Positions 17,399-26,430 are shown, counted from the first letter of the stretch. The stretch: 64,000 bases of DNA from Phycisphaeraceae bacterium (GCA_019636555.1 JAHBXH010000001.1:2328928-2392927); one strand, 5' to 3'. The notes: generated from the letters alone by a model not told the origin. Program-made: numbers and translations.

Positions 17399-18561
17399 GC
17401 CTTCACCTTGCCGCGGCGGACGGGCTTGCCGGATTTCTGAGCGGTCGGCTTGGCCTTCTTGGTGGGCGCTTCGTGATGTGAAGCGGTTTCGGCCGGAGCG
17501 ACCGGAGTAAACCCGATCTGCGCGCCCGGTGCGACCTCGAGCGCGCCCATGACTTCTTCGCTCAGGCGGATGCCGCCTTTCTCGACGGCGCATGGCGCTT
17601 CGATCGCGCGGAATTCGGCGTCCTTCGTCAGGACGCTGACGATGCCGTGTGAACCGAGTCGTCCGCTTGACGGCGCGACGAGGGGGAGCGAGCGGGTTTT
17701 CTTGACGAGTTCGATTTGGTCGGTCGGGGCGTCGAGGTGCGGTCCGCCGTCGAACGGGTCGATCATGCCGCGGTAACGAAAACCCATGGATTCAAGCAAA
17801 CGGCGTGCGGGCACGGTTTCGGGCGCGACCTCGCCGACCATGTTCTGCACTTCGAGCGAGAAGAGCGAGAAATAGATCTCCTCGCGGGGCAGGAGTTCGG
17901 GAATGAAGCGCCGGTTGTGCTGGCAGAAGCGGTCGGCCTCGGCGTACTTCACCGGGATGAACTTGCGGCCGAAGTTGTCCCAGAACGTGTTCTCGCCCTC
18001 GCTGCTGACTGGCGCCATCATCTCGGCGAGGATGCGATCGGCGAAGAACTTGCGGTAGAGGCCGATGAAGTGGAAACGGACGAATGAGAGGAAGCGGCCG
18101 GGACGGAGGTGATTGCCGCGGTAACTCGGTTGGATGATGAGCCCGCCGATCTCGGTCGGCCCGCTCTCATCGCCGTACAACTGGCCGACCTTGTGCGTGG
18201 AGGAATACGAAAGCGGCTCAGAGCGGAAGGTGCGCTCGGTGATCTTCATGGCCCAGTTGGGGTCGCCGGGGCCGCCCTGATGCGCGCGGATCTGCGACGT
18301 GCCGATGACCGAGCGTGTATCGGTATCGATCATCGTGAAGACGAAGAGGTCACTACTCTCGTACATCGATGCCGACTTGCGGCCCTTGGTCGGCTTCGGT
18401 TCTTTCACCTTGCCCGCGGCACGGCCGAACGCAAGATTGCTCTGCTCGATCTTTCCGGCGATGATCTGTTCGTTGGGCGGCAGGTTGATGAAGTAGACCA
18501 TTTTCGCGAGCCGGAGAAAGGTCGCGACGTCTTCGAGCTTGGATTGCCGGATAAGGAACAA
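17395..18561 (-). CDS. astA: Arginine N-succinyltransferase
   Basis: A 388-residue member of the AstA family, which transfers succinyl from succinyl-CoA to the alpha-amino group of arginine. Family stretches are clear: GGLIIQPSYRGNHL, FVRFHFIGL, FWDNFGRKFIP, and the late PARRLLESMGFRYRG followed by DPFDGGPHLDA. The start is taken as TTG at 18561 because GGAGGG lies five bases upstream and the family begins with a similar sequence (LIRQSKLEDV); an upstream ATG exists without such a site. A Lys/Arg-rich C-terminal tail of about 27 residues is extra. It is coupled to astD by a four-base overlap. Confidence 0.93.
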   Translation of the reverse strand: MFLIRQSKLEDVATFLRLAKMVYFINLPPNEQIIAGKIEQSNLAFGRAAGKVKEPKPTKGRKSASMYESSDLFVFTMIDTDTRSVIGTSQIRAHQGGPGDPNWAMKITERTFRSEPLSYSSTHKVGQLYGDESGPTEIGGLIIQPSYRGNHLRPGRFLSFVRFHFIGLYRKFFADRILAEMMAPVSSEGENTFWDNFGRKFIPVKYAEADRFCQHNRRFIPELLPREEIYFSLFSLEVQNMVGEVAPETVPARRLLESMGFRYRGMIDPFDGGPHLDAPTDQIELVKKTRSLPLVAPSSGRLGSHGIVSVLTKDAEFRAIEAPCAVEKGGIRLSEEVMGALEVAPGAQIGFTPVAPAETASHHEAPTKKAKPTAQKSGKPVRRGKVKA

Positions 18562-18667
18562 GCGGACCCTCCGTGGTGGATTACAGGCCCGGGCGCCTGC
18601 GGGGAGGGCATGGTAGATCACAAAGGCGTTGTCGGCCTTTTTTGGAGCAGAAAAGCGCTATTCGCCC

Positions 18668-20152
18668 TCAGGCCGGAACCGCGGCGAACGCCTTTTCAAG
18701 ACAAGCGAAGACGCGCGGCCAATCTTCGAGCTTCATGACTCCCATGGGCGGGAGCATGCGGAGGTGGTACGGACCGTGGCCGCAGTAGAAGAGCACGACT
18801 CCGTGCTCGAAGGCGGTCTTGCAGAAGCCGGCGACTTTTTCCTTCTTGCCGCCGAAGGGGGTGAAGCGCATCATGCCGCCGGTGCCGCCGACGAGCATGT
18901 TTCCGCCCCCGCCGAGCGCGGGCACCGCCGGGAAGTGGCCGGGGAATTTCGCGATCAGTTTGTTCATCTCGACGCGGAAGGCCTGCTGATGCTTGACGAT
19001 GATTCCGTTGTCGCCGTAGTAGTTGCCGTCGCGCAGACGCTCGATGATGCGCTTGCCGACGCGGAACGACGGGCCTTCGCCGGTGAACGTGCCGCTGAGG
19101 AGGCCGGGCTTTGGGTTGTACTCCTCGCTGAACATGGTGACGCAGGCCTGCGTGAGCTTGCCGGCGCAGAAGACATCGATGTACTGGCCGAGGTCAAAGT
19201 GCTCGTACGCGAAGAGGCGGTTCGTCCGCGCAAACGTCTGGATCTCGTCGTCCCAGATCGCGATCTTGTTCGCCTTGCACACATCCATCAGCGCCTTGAA
19301 GAAATCGCGGTCGCCGACGTTGAACCCGCCTTCGCCCTGAATCATCTCGAAGATGAAGCAGGCGTGCTGGCCGGGGTAGCGCGTGATGTACTCCTGCAAT
19401 TGCGCGACGGCGCCGTCGATGAACTTGGTCTTGCCGATGCGTTCCGCGGCAACTTCATCCCAGAAGGGCATGTAGTCCACCAGCGTGCTGAGCGGGATGC
19501 CCTGGCGATAATCGGCGGTGTCGCCAATCTGCGCCATGGTGATGCTTCGGCCCATGAAGCAGTCTTTGAACGCGATCACGCGGCTCGCGGGCGCATGCTT
19601 CTGGAAGCAAACCTTGAGCGCGTTCTCGTTGACCATCGCGCCCGAGGTGCTCACGTAGACATAGCGCAGCCGGCTGTTCTTCTTGGCTTCGGTCGCCAGA
19701 GTTTCCGCAAACTCGTAGGCGTCCATGTTGGACTGGAGATTGCCGCTCTTGACGGTGTCGTCGAGCGAACCGATGAGGCTCTCCTTGATGAGGTCGGCGT
19801 CGCTGTGCCCGAAGTAGTGGACGCCGATGCCGCAGATCATGTCCCATTTCACGCTGCCGTCGGAGAGCTCGACGAGAGCGCCGTTGCCGATGCCGGAGCC
19901 GATGTAGGGATAAAGGAGTGCCCGGCCCCGGGTTTCGGCTGCGCGGGCCATGAGCGCGTCGTAGGACTGCTTGAGCGCGGGGTTGGGCGGACGCACATCG
20001 GTGATCTGCGCACTCTTGCTTTGCAGATCGGCGACAATCGCATCGATCGCGGCGTGCACCGCCGGGCTGGCTTTCAACTGAGCCCCCACTGTTTCGGCGG
20101 CTCCTGCCGCGTGATGAATCGAAGGTAAAACCGTCTTGGCAACCTGTGTCAT
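18668..20152 (-). CDS. Class III aminotransferase, candidate succinylornithine transaminase
   Basis: A 494-residue PLP-dependent fold-type I aminotransferase. The PLP lysine is Lys332 in AGKLTQ and the ring-nitrogen Asp is Asp302 in WDDEIQTF; EMIQGEGG and GAMVNENALK are further class III landmarks. It is divergent from canonical AstC/ArgD (it lacks the usual SKALGGG-type lysine context) and is longer by about 80 residues. Its place between the M20 gene and astA points to transamination of N-succinylornithine to the semialdehyde. A lysine or other omega-amino acid transaminase is the alternative. ATG 20152 has GGAG five bases upstream; a GTG six bases earlier is less likely. Confidence 0.85.
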   Translation of the reverse strand: MTQVAKTVLPSIHHAAGAAETVGAQLKASPAVHAAIDAIVADLQSKSAQITDVRPPNPALKQSYDALMARAAETRGRALLYPYIGSGIGNGALVELSDGSVKWDMICGIGVHYFGHSDADLIKESLIGSLDDTVKSGNLQSNMDAYEFAETLATEAKKNSRLRYVYVSTSGAMVNENALKVCFQKHAPASRVIAFKDCFMGRSITMAQIGDTADYRQGIPLSTLVDYMPFWDEVAAERIGKTKFIDGAVAQLQEYITRYPGQHACFIFEMIQGEGGFNVGDRDFFKALMDVCKANKIAIWDDEIQTFARTNRLFAYEHFDLGQYIDVFCAGKLTQACVTMFSEEYNPKPGLLSGTFTGEGPSFRVGKRIIERLRDGNYYGDNGIIVKHQQAFRVEMNKLIAKFPGHFPAVPALGGGGNMLVGGTGGMMRFTPFGGKKEKVAGFCKTAFEHGVVLFYCGHGPYHLRMLPPMGVMKLEDWPRVFACLEKAFAAVPA

Positions 20153-20189
20153 GGTCACTCCGTGCGGGCGCGGGTCGATTCGACCCTCT

Positions 20190-21419
20190 TCAGCCCCGTG
20201 CTTGCTTCGACCATTCTTGGAAGGATCGCTCCGAAAGTCTTGAGATGAGCACGGCGAGCAATTGGCAGCGCTCCACGAGGCTGCTCAGGTCGATCCATTC
20301 CTGGGGCGTGTGAAGCCCGCCTCCCCGAACCCCGAGCGTGTCGATCGTCGGCAACCCTTCGGCTTGCAGGTTGTTTCCCTCGCAGACGCCTCCGGTCTTG
20401 CCGAACGGGAGTTTCTGTCCGAGGTCTTCGGCGCTCGACCGGGCGAGATTGGCGAGAACCATCGTGCCGTCCGTCGTGGGCTTTGCGGGTCGGTTGAGCG
20501 TCGATTGCACATCGATCGTGGCCTTGCCGGCGGCGGCGCTGCACGCGGAGTGGATGCCGCGGATCGCGGCCTCGCCCTGCTCGGGCTTGGCGAAGCGGAG
20601 ATTGCCCCACGCCATCGCCGAATCGGGCACGATGTTGGTAGCGGTGCCGCCCTGAATGATCCCGACGCTGACGATGAGCCCATCGTCGGGCGCGGCCAGA
20701 GACGCAATTGGCGGAATGGCGCGGGCGAGCGCATCGATCGCGGAAACGCCGCTCTTGAAATCGCGACCGACGTGTGCGGGGTTGCCGGTGGCCTCGATAA
20801 AGAACTGCCCGCTCCCGGGTCGCTCGATCACGAGCCCCCCATCGGCCATGGCCGGTTCGAGCGCGAGCCCGACATCGTGCAATTTCGCCTGCTCGCGCAG
20901 AAATCGGCCGGCGGCATACGAGCCTGTCTCTTCATCGGTGGAGAAAATGAACGACCACGTGCACGGAATGCCGCAATCTTCGATGGCTTCAAGCGCGGCG
21001 ACGGCGATGACGAGCCCGCCCTTCATGTCCACACAGCCGGGGCCGGTCGCCGACTTGCCATCGGGCGCGATTTTCAATTCGCGGAACGGGCTGTCCGGTT
21101 CGTGCACGGTATCAACGTGACCGCTGAGCAGAATGCGGGTGGCGCCGGAAGATTTTTTCGAGCAGATCGCCACGCTGCGCTGAGACATCTCGTCCGCGCC
21201 TGCGAAAAGCCAGTGCGGCGGTCGCTCGCCCTTTTCGCTGTAGATACTCGCGCCGAGTTTCTCGAGTCTGCGCGTGAAAAGCCCGAGCGATTCATCCATC
21301 GCGGGCGCCGAGATACCTCCGGTCGGAAGATTCACGTGCGTGCGAAGGTCGTCGAGCAGTTTCGTGCTCGAGCCGCGAATCATGTCGGACAGCCGGCGTT
21401 CGCTCGGACTCAGGGCCAT
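20190..21419 (-). CDS. M20 metallopeptidase (ArgE/DapE/CPG2 type), candidate succinylglutamate desuccinylase
   Basis: A 409-residue M20-family zinc hydrolase with two-metal active site: His101/Asp103 in SGHVDTVH, bridging Asp131 in GCVDMKGG, Glu163/Glu164 in STDEETGS, and the late LHTPQEW histidine. The dimerisation domain lies between, about residues 200-310. M20 enzymes remove acyl or amino-acid groups from amino nitrogens; DapE is a desuccinylase. Because AstE is absent and this gene is 37 bases upstream of the aminotransferase, cleavage of N-succinylglutamate is inferred; carboxypeptidase G2-like glutamate release is equally compatible with the fold. The start at 21419 lies 128 bases inside the preceding M48 gene; a later start at 21383 (MIRGSS) would still leave overlap. 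Confidence 0.87.
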   Translation of the reverse strand: MALSPSERRLSDMIRGSSTKLLDDLRTHVNLPTGGISAPAMDESLGLFTRRLEKLGASIYSEKGERPPHWLFAGADEMSQRSVAICSKKSSGATRILLSGHVDTVHEPDSPFRELKIAPDGKSATGPGCVDMKGGLVIAVAALEAIEDCGIPCTWSFIFSTDEETGSYAAGRFLREQAKLHDVGLALEPAMADGGLVIERPGSGQFFIEATGNPAHVGRDFKSGVSAIDALARAIPPIASLAAPDDGLIVSVGIIQGGTATNIVPDSAMAWGNLRFAKPEQGEAAIRGIHSACSAAAGKATIDVQSTLNRPAKPTTDGTMVLANLARSSAEDLGQKLPFGKTGGVCEGNNLQAEGLPTIDTLGVRGGGLHTPQEWIDLSSLVERCQLLAVLISRLSERSFQEWSKQARG

Positions 21420-22860
21420 GCCTGAGAGTATCGCCCGACGGAAGAAACAGCACGCTCGCGACCAGCGCCAGCACCACGATTGCCGCGGCGGCGAGAGTCA
21501 CAGTTTTCAACCGCGAAACAACCCGATCGATCGGCAGTTTGTCGAGCGGCAGGCCGACGATCGACGCGAGGTGGGCTTGACGCCCCTCGACCGTGCCGTG
21601 ACGCCAGGTGAATCGCTCCGGTGGGATTCCGTTGAGGCGGGAGACCGTTTCAAGGGCGTCGATCATGGAGGCAGCACTTTCGTGCGTGATTTCGTGGCTT
21701 GCGGGCGGCGGCACGCCCCCTTCCGGCGCGGGTTGAAACCGGCTGAGATCCTTTGCCGCGAAGGCGTCGGCCTGCAATTCGAAACGGCGGCTGACAAAGC
21801 CGAGCATGAGTACGCCGGGGCCCGCTGTCGCAAGGATTCCCACCACAGACAGCCACCACGACTCCGGAAGTTTCAGGAATTCCAGCATCACGGCAAGAAT
21901 CACGGCACCGAAAAGTGCGGCGACGATGGTCGATCCGAGCAACCACGGCAGGTGACGGAGGCGTCCGTGCCCGGCTTCATGGGCCGCGACTGCCTCCACC
22001 TGGCGCAACGGAAGAAGCTGGAGAAGCGCATCGGTGAAGAGGACGTAGCGGGCGCGGGGGATGATCCCCATGAGTGCGCCGTTGAGTATTCCGCTGGAAG
22101 TCTGCCACACGAGCACCTCGCGGGCTGAAACGCGATTCCTCGAAAACACGCTCTCGACTGACTCGCGCAGCGCCCCACCCTTGAGCGGAACCGTGTCCCA
22201 CACGAAGCGGAGCACCCACGGGGAGACTGCCAGCACAATGAAGACTCCGGCGACTTGCCAGAGAATGAGAGCCCACTCACCCCATCCGGCGCTCCGGGCG
22301 CGGGTGAACGAAGTTGCGAAATCGCCGAAGTGATGCCACGCGCTGAGCATCAAGAGCGGAACGAGACCGAGGAGGATCGAGTGCCGCACGTGCTCCCAGA
22401 CCAGGGCGCAGCGCGATCGATCCGGGATGATCGGGACGCTCTCGTGCAAATGACGCCAGAGCAGGGCTTCGCGTATCCGCCGCTGGATCGGCGCGTACGA
22501 CCAATACAGAGCGACAAATGCGAGAAGAGGCGGCAGCGCTGTGACGAATTCCCGCACCACCGGCAGATTTCCCGTCAGGCGTTCGGCGGTCCGGCTCCAA
22601 CCCAATTCGACGATTGCGTAGGCGTGCAAGCCGACGATCATCGCTCGTCCAAGACTGAGCAGCCGCTCGGCGCGCACGATGTTGCGCGTTCGTCCCGTGC
22701 GATCAAGCCGTCTTCTCAGAAACTCGAAGGCGGTCCCGACGAAGAACACAACTCCAAAGAGCCAGCCGGCATATGCCCAAGGATGCTGCGGCAAATCAGG
22801 ACCGAGCGACGGCACCAGCGCGTCGAGAAGATAGATCAGGATGACGAGCCCGGTGGTCAT
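21292..22860 (-). CDS. M48-family membrane metallopeptidase
   Basis: A 522-residue polytopic membrane protease. The zinc motif HEAGH (His294, Glu295, His298) is followed after a membrane stretch by the third-ligand region RRFELQADAFA, as in HtpX/Ste24-type M48 peptidases. About seven hydrophobic segments surround it. Such enzymes act in membrane protein quality control. A last membrane segment near residue 460 is followed by an Arg/Glu-rich tail of about 55 residues, most of which overlaps the start of the M20 gene in another frame. ATG 22860 has no strong ribosome-binding site. It sits 107 bases downstream of the BtpA-family gene. Confidence 0.87.
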   Translation of the reverse strand: MTTGLVILIYLLDALVPSLGPDLPQHPWAYAGWLFGVVFFVGTAFEFLRRRLDRTGRTRNIVRAERLLSLGRAMIVGLHAYAIVELGWSRTAERLTGNLPVVREFVTALPPLLAFVALYWSYAPIQRRIREALLWRHLHESVPIIPDRSRCALVWEHVRHSILLGLVPLLMLSAWHHFGDFATSFTRARSAGWGEWALILWQVAGVFIVLAVSPWVLRFVWDTVPLKGGALRESVESVFSRNRVSAREVLVWQTSSGILNGALMGIIPRARYVLFTDALLQLLPLRQVEAVAAHEAGHGRLRHLPWLLGSTIVAALFGAVILAVMLEFLKLPESWWLSVVGILATAGPGVLMLGFVSRRFELQADAFAAKDLSRFQPAPEGGVPPPASHEITHESAASMIDALETVSRLNGIPPERFTWRHGTVEGRQAHLASIVGLPLDKLPIDRVVSRLKTVTLAAAAIVVLALVASVLFLPSGDTLRHGPESERTPAVRHDSRLEHETARRPSHARESSDRRYLGARDG

Positions 22861-22967
22861 GAGAAAGCAGAAGAACTACCACTGAGGCACAAAAAAGGAT
22901 TAAGCCAAAGGGGGTTTGATGAGGCGGGGCTGTATTTTCGCGGCGTCCAGTGATGATCGCCTGATCT

Positions 22968-23786
22968 TCATGAGCGCTTCGACTTCGCCATCGCACGGCA
23001 GCGTTTGGGGTCGATGGGAGCTGACCAGACACCTCCACGCTTGATGTACGAGCCGACGATGAGAGCATCCGCATGTTCGAAGAGGGATGCCGCCTGATCG
23101 GGATCGACGCCGGAGCCGACCCAGACCGGAACGCTCGTCGAGCGCTTCGCTTCCTCTACATCTTCTTCATTCGCGGGGTCGCCGGTGAATGCCCCCGTCA
23201 CGATCACTCCGTCGGCTCCGAAAAACTGCGCGGTGTGTGCCGCGTCGCCGAGCATGATGTCGCCGGTGATGGAATGCGAGGCGTGCTTTTTCTTGATGTC
23301 GCAGATGACTTTGATGTGCTCGGCGCCGATCTCACGTCGGAAACGGAGCAGGGGACCGGCTGCGGCACGCGAAAGCAACCCTTCGTCGGCCACGTGGGCG
23401 TAGACGAAGTTTTCGCAGCGGATGAAGGAGCCGCCGGTTGCGAGCGCGATCGAGATCGCCTCGCATTCGCCACAGGAAAGAACCTGAACCCCCATCGGGG
23501 TGGAGCCGATGGCGTCTTTTACCGCGGCACAGAGGATGGTCATCGATGCGACGGTCGCGGGCGAGTGCGGCGGCTGCACGTACGGACGATCGTGCATGTT
23601 CTCGACAATGACGGCGTCGAAGCCCGAATCCATGAGGACTTTGGCTTCTTCGCGGGCGGTTGCTTCGATTTTGGAGAGCGGCGCTCGCGCGAACGGAGAA
23701 CCCGGGAGCGCACCGACGTGCACCATGCCGATCAGCGCTTTGCCGGGAACGCCGCGCGAAGAAACCGAAGCAGACTTCTTTGCCAT
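22968..23786 (-). CDS. BtpA/SgcQ-family TIM-barrel protein
   Basis: A 272-residue soluble protein with the BtpA family pattern: an early GMVHVGALPGSP, VIVENMHDRPY, GVQVLSCGECEAISIA, a CDIKKKHASH stretch and a late VWVGSGVDPD with an IVGSYIKRGG end. In cyanobacteria BtpA affects photosystem I stability, but the wide distribution in non-phototrophs shows a different or broader, unknown role, probably as a TIM-barrel enzyme. Here it lies 24 bases downstream of a membrane protein gene in a run starting with an M50 peptidase. Biochemical function cannot be given. Confidence 0.88.
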   Translation of the reverse strand: MAKKSASVSSRGVPGKALIGMVHVGALPGSPFARAPLSKIEATAREEAKVLMDSGFDAVIVENMHDRPYVQPPHSPATVASMTILCAAVKDAIGSTPMGVQVLSCGECEAISIALATGGSFIRCENFVYAHVADEGLLSRAAAGPLLRFRREIGAEHIKVICDIKKKHASHSITGDIMLGDAAHTAQFFGADGVIVTGAFTGDPANEEDVEEAKRSTSVPVWVGSGVDPDQAASLFEHADALIVGSYIKRGGVWSAPIDPKRCRAMAKSKRS

Positions 23787-23810
23787 GCGAGATTCTTGGA
23801 AGACTGGCGG

Positions 23811-24464
23811 CTATTTGCCCGTTGCCGCGGCGGCAACTTGCAGCTTTGCGGCGAGGAACATCAGAAACCAGAGCGCCGCGTGCACGCTCGCGACTCCGGC
23901 CCACTCCGATATTTCCCACCGAAACAGCACGATGGTGACGAGCGCATACAGCAGAATCGCACAGAGATAGAGCAAGATCGGGTGGAGCGAGAGCCCGCAA
24001 TTGATGGCCAAAAGAAAGAGCGAAACCGCCAGCAGCATTCGTGCCGCGGCGAGCGGGATGCTCCCGACTTCACGACCGAGCGCGTACGCGACGAAACCAA
24101 CTGCCGCGGCACCGGTTCCGGCGTGGAGCAGACCAAGGTAGGCCGTGAGCAAGCCGCCGGCCCACCAGCTGCCGCCGGAACGACTCGAGACGATCGCGGC
24201 GAAAACCGATGCGATGACCAAAACAGTTGCACCCGCGATACCGATGACCTGGCTCGATCCGAGTCCGGACTTGATGAAGTCGGCCGTGGGAAGAACGCGC
24301 TTTGCCGCAACCGGAGGTGGCGGGATCACGGGCGGGGGCGGCGGTGACGGCAATGGTTCGGCAGGCTCGAGGTCGTACGACTCTTTCGGATCCACGAGCG
24401 GCGGACCGAGGGGAGGCCGCGCAGATTCGGAAGCCGAGCCGGAGTTGCCTTCGGTTTCGCTCAT
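23811..24464 (-). CDS. Proline-rich membrane protein of unknown function
   Basis: A 217-residue protein with a soluble, Pro/Glu-rich N-terminal 60 residues (including a PPPPP run) and about five hydrophobic segments from residue 70 to the end. The ATG at 24464 overlaps the stop of the phosphoglycerate mutase gene (ATGA), so it is translationally coupled to it. No conserved catalytic motif is visible. It may be a small envelope or integral membrane partner of the co-transcribed M50 peptidase, but nothing in the sequence proves this. Confidence 0.75.
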   Translation of the reverse strand: MSETEGNSGSASESARPPLGPPLVDPKESYDLEPAEPLPSPPPPPVIPPPPVAAKRVLPTADFIKSGLGSSQVIGIAGATVLVIASVFAAIVSSRSGGSWWAGGLLTAYLGLLHAGTGAAAVGFVAYALGREVGSIPLAAARMLLAVSLFLLAINCGLSLHPILLYLCAILLYALVTIVLFRWEISEWAGVASVHAALWFLMFLAAKLQVAAAATGK

Positions 24465-25753
24465 GATTGGTTCTCGCGGATACCTAGGAATTCTCGCATC
24501 AGTTCGTGACCGCGCTCGATGACAACACGCGTTGAGGCGGCGTTGGACTCGTCGAAGTTCGTCGCACCGTTCGGAGCGATGCCTGTTCCGGTGATGAGGA
24601 ACGGGACGGGCGTGGCATCGTGCTTGCGCGTGCTAACCAGCGTGTAGTGATCGGGCATGATCAAAGCTCGGCAGCCTTGTCCCTGTTTCTCCATTTTCGA
24701 AATGCACGCGGAAATCGGCGCGACCACGTGTTGGTCGATGCGTTCGATCGCGGCGACTTTGGTTTTCCAATCGGCCTGATGCGACGCCTCGTCGGGCGCT
24801 TCGACATGGCAACAGACGATATCGAAGTCCTTCTGCGTAATCGCCTCGACCGCGGCTCGCCCCTGTGCCGCGTAGTCGGTATCGTGGTAACTCGTCACAC
24901 CGGGAACATCGAGGCGTTCCCACCCCATGTATGCCGCGATACCGGAAAGAAGATCAACGGCGGTAATCATGGCGCCCCTGATGCCGAATCTTTGTTGGAA
25001 ACTCGGCATGCTGGGTTTCACGCCTTGTCCCCAGATCCAGGCCATTGTCGCGGGGCGCTTGCCCGCGGCAAGCCTCGCCTTGTTCACCGGATGATCGCAG
25101 AACACATCACGCGATGCGAGCATCAGTTCGTTGAGTACGGCGGCTCCATTGGTCCCCGCGCGGGTCTTCGGCGTTGGAAGATGCGCCCGCCACGATTCAC
25201 CGGGGACCGCGTGCGGCGGCGTCGTGACAACTTCGGAATAGTCACGTCCGCTTGTGTCGATCAGGATGTTGCGGTAACTCACACCGGGGGTCAGTGTCAT
25301 CGAATCGGACGCACCGGGCACGGCCGCTTTCCAATGTTTGACAAGGCTCGCAATCAACTCCCGAGCCTCGGCATCGGAAATGGCGCCGGCGGAATGATCG
25401 ATCATGAGTGCATCGTCCGAGGCCGAGTACGGCCCCGACGTAGAAGCCCCGGTCGCGACGAGATTCAACCGGAAGATGCAGTCGCGCGCGACGGGCTTGA
25501 GACCGAGCGACGCCGCCTCGAGCGGCGCGCGACCCGTGTGATACTTCGCGGGGTCGTAGCCAAGGAGAGACATGGAGCAAACATCGGAACCCGCTTCGAA
25601 TCCAGGCGGCGTGGTCTTTGCAACTCCCATCCGCCCCCTCGCTGCGAGCGCATCGAGATTCGGCGTGCGCGCGGCCTGAAAGGCCGTCTTCCCGCCGAGC
25701 TGCGCGATCGGCAAATCCGCGCCGCCATCGGGAATGACCACGATGTATTTCAC
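24461..25753 (-). CDS. apgM: Cofactor-independent phosphoglycerate mutase, archaeal type
   Basis: A 430-residue alkaline-phosphatase-superfamily enzyme interconverting 3- and 2-phosphoglycerate. The start YIVVIPDGGAD carries the first metal Asp, SDVCSMSLLGYDP the nucleophilic Ser, with HVEAPDEASHQ and IMPDHYT giving later metal ligands, all typical of the archaeal-type iPGM (also called ApgM). The GTG at 25753 is chosen because it overlaps the M50 stop (GTGA), is six bases after GGGAG and gives the family-typical N-terminus; an ATG at 25771 is the alternative. Homoserine kinase-like activity has been suggested for relatives but is not supported here. Confidence 0.9.
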   Translation of the reverse strand: MKYIVVIPDGGADLPIAQLGGKTAFQAARTPNLDALAARGRMGVAKTTPPGFEAGSDVCSMSLLGYDPAKYHTGRAPLEAASLGLKPVARDCIFRLNLVATGASTSGPYSASDDALMIDHSAGAISDAEARELIASLVKHWKAAVPGASDSMTLTPGVSYRNILIDTSGRDYSEVVTTPPHAVPGESWRAHLPTPKTRAGTNGAAVLNELMLASRDVFCDHPVNKARLAAGKRPATMAWIWGQGVKPSMPSFQQRFGIRGAMITAVDLLSGIAAYMGWERLDVPGVTSYHDTDYAAQGRAAVEAITQKDFDIVCCHVEAPDEASHQADWKTKVAAIERIDQHVVAPISACISKMEKQGQGCRALIMPDHYTLVSTRKHDATPVPFLITGTGIAPNGATNFDESNAASTRVVIERGHELMREFLGIRENQS

Positions 25754-26430
25754 CAGGGTCTCCCGTTCCATGTCTGCCCGAACAACCGCGCCGCATTGGA
25801 AAGCGACCAATCCGTCACGACAAATGTCGCGTGCCAGATGTGCCCGGCGCCGGCCGTGAATAACAGGATCATCCCGAGCATGGCAATCATCGCGCTCTGC
25901 TCGCTGTTGATCAGCCTTCGATAGGGCATGGAAAAATCGGCAAGAATGCGAGAGCCGTCCAGCGGCGGGATTGGGATGAGATTGAAGAGCACCCCGACGC
26001 AGTTGATCATCACACCGGTCCACAAAAAGACGCCGACGTTGTGGCGCACGTTGTCGGGAACGTTCGGACCGACGATCATCCATCCGACCGAAGCGAACAC
26101 GCACAATGTTGCCAGAATGAGATTCACCGCGGGTCCCGCCGCAGCAACCTTCGCATCGTCGTATCGGCCGCGGAATCGGTCCGGGGAAACCGGCATGAGG
26201 CCCCACGTGAACCCGAAAAGCGCAAACATGATCCACGCCCAGGGCCAGGGAATATGGACGAACGGATTCATGGTCATGTGGCCGAGCGCGCGAGGCGTGC
26301 TGTCTCCGCACCGGATCGCCATCCAGCCGTGCCCGAGCTCGTGCAGGCAGATGGACCCCACCACCCAGAGAATCCAGGAGAAGAGCAGAATCGGGCTCGC
26401 GGCGTAGATGTTGGCAACCCACCAGTCCAT
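25750..26430 (-). CDS. M50-family (site-2 protease type) membrane metallopeptidase
   Basis: A 226-residue integral membrane zinc protease. HELGH (His30, Glu31, His34) lies in the first membrane region and the third ligand region NLIPIPPLDGSR lies in a later one, the standard arrangement of short M50 proteins without PDZ domain. Six hydrophobic segments are present. GGGAG precedes the ATG at 26430. It opens a tightly coupled run with apgM and the membrane protein gene. Short M50 proteins cleave membrane-embedded substrates such as anti-sigma factors or signal-peptide remnants; the substrate here is unknown. Confidence 0.88.
   Translation of the reverse strand: MDWWVANIYAASPILLFSWILWVVGSICLHELGHGWMAIRCGDSTPRALGHMTMNPFVHIPWPWAWIMFALFGFTWGLMPVSPDRFRGRYDDAKVAAAGPAVNLILATLCVFASVGWMIVGPNVPDNVRHNVGVFLWTGVMINCVGVLFNLIPIPPLDGSRILADFSMPYRRLINSEQSAMIAMLGMILLFTAGAGHIWHATFVVTDWSLSNAARLFGQTWNGRPW

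Noticed and set aside
18622..18643. Terminator-like hairpin AAAGGC/GCCTTT with a T6 tail
   Set aside because: It is oriented for the plus strand while the genes on both sides (aminotransferase and astA) are transcribed on the minus strand; as a minus-strand terminator it lacks a T-run.
22796..23074. Short frame between the BtpA and M48 genes
   Set aside because: It overlaps the ends of both genes and its one hydrophobic stretch is a chance result of reading the gap in another frame.
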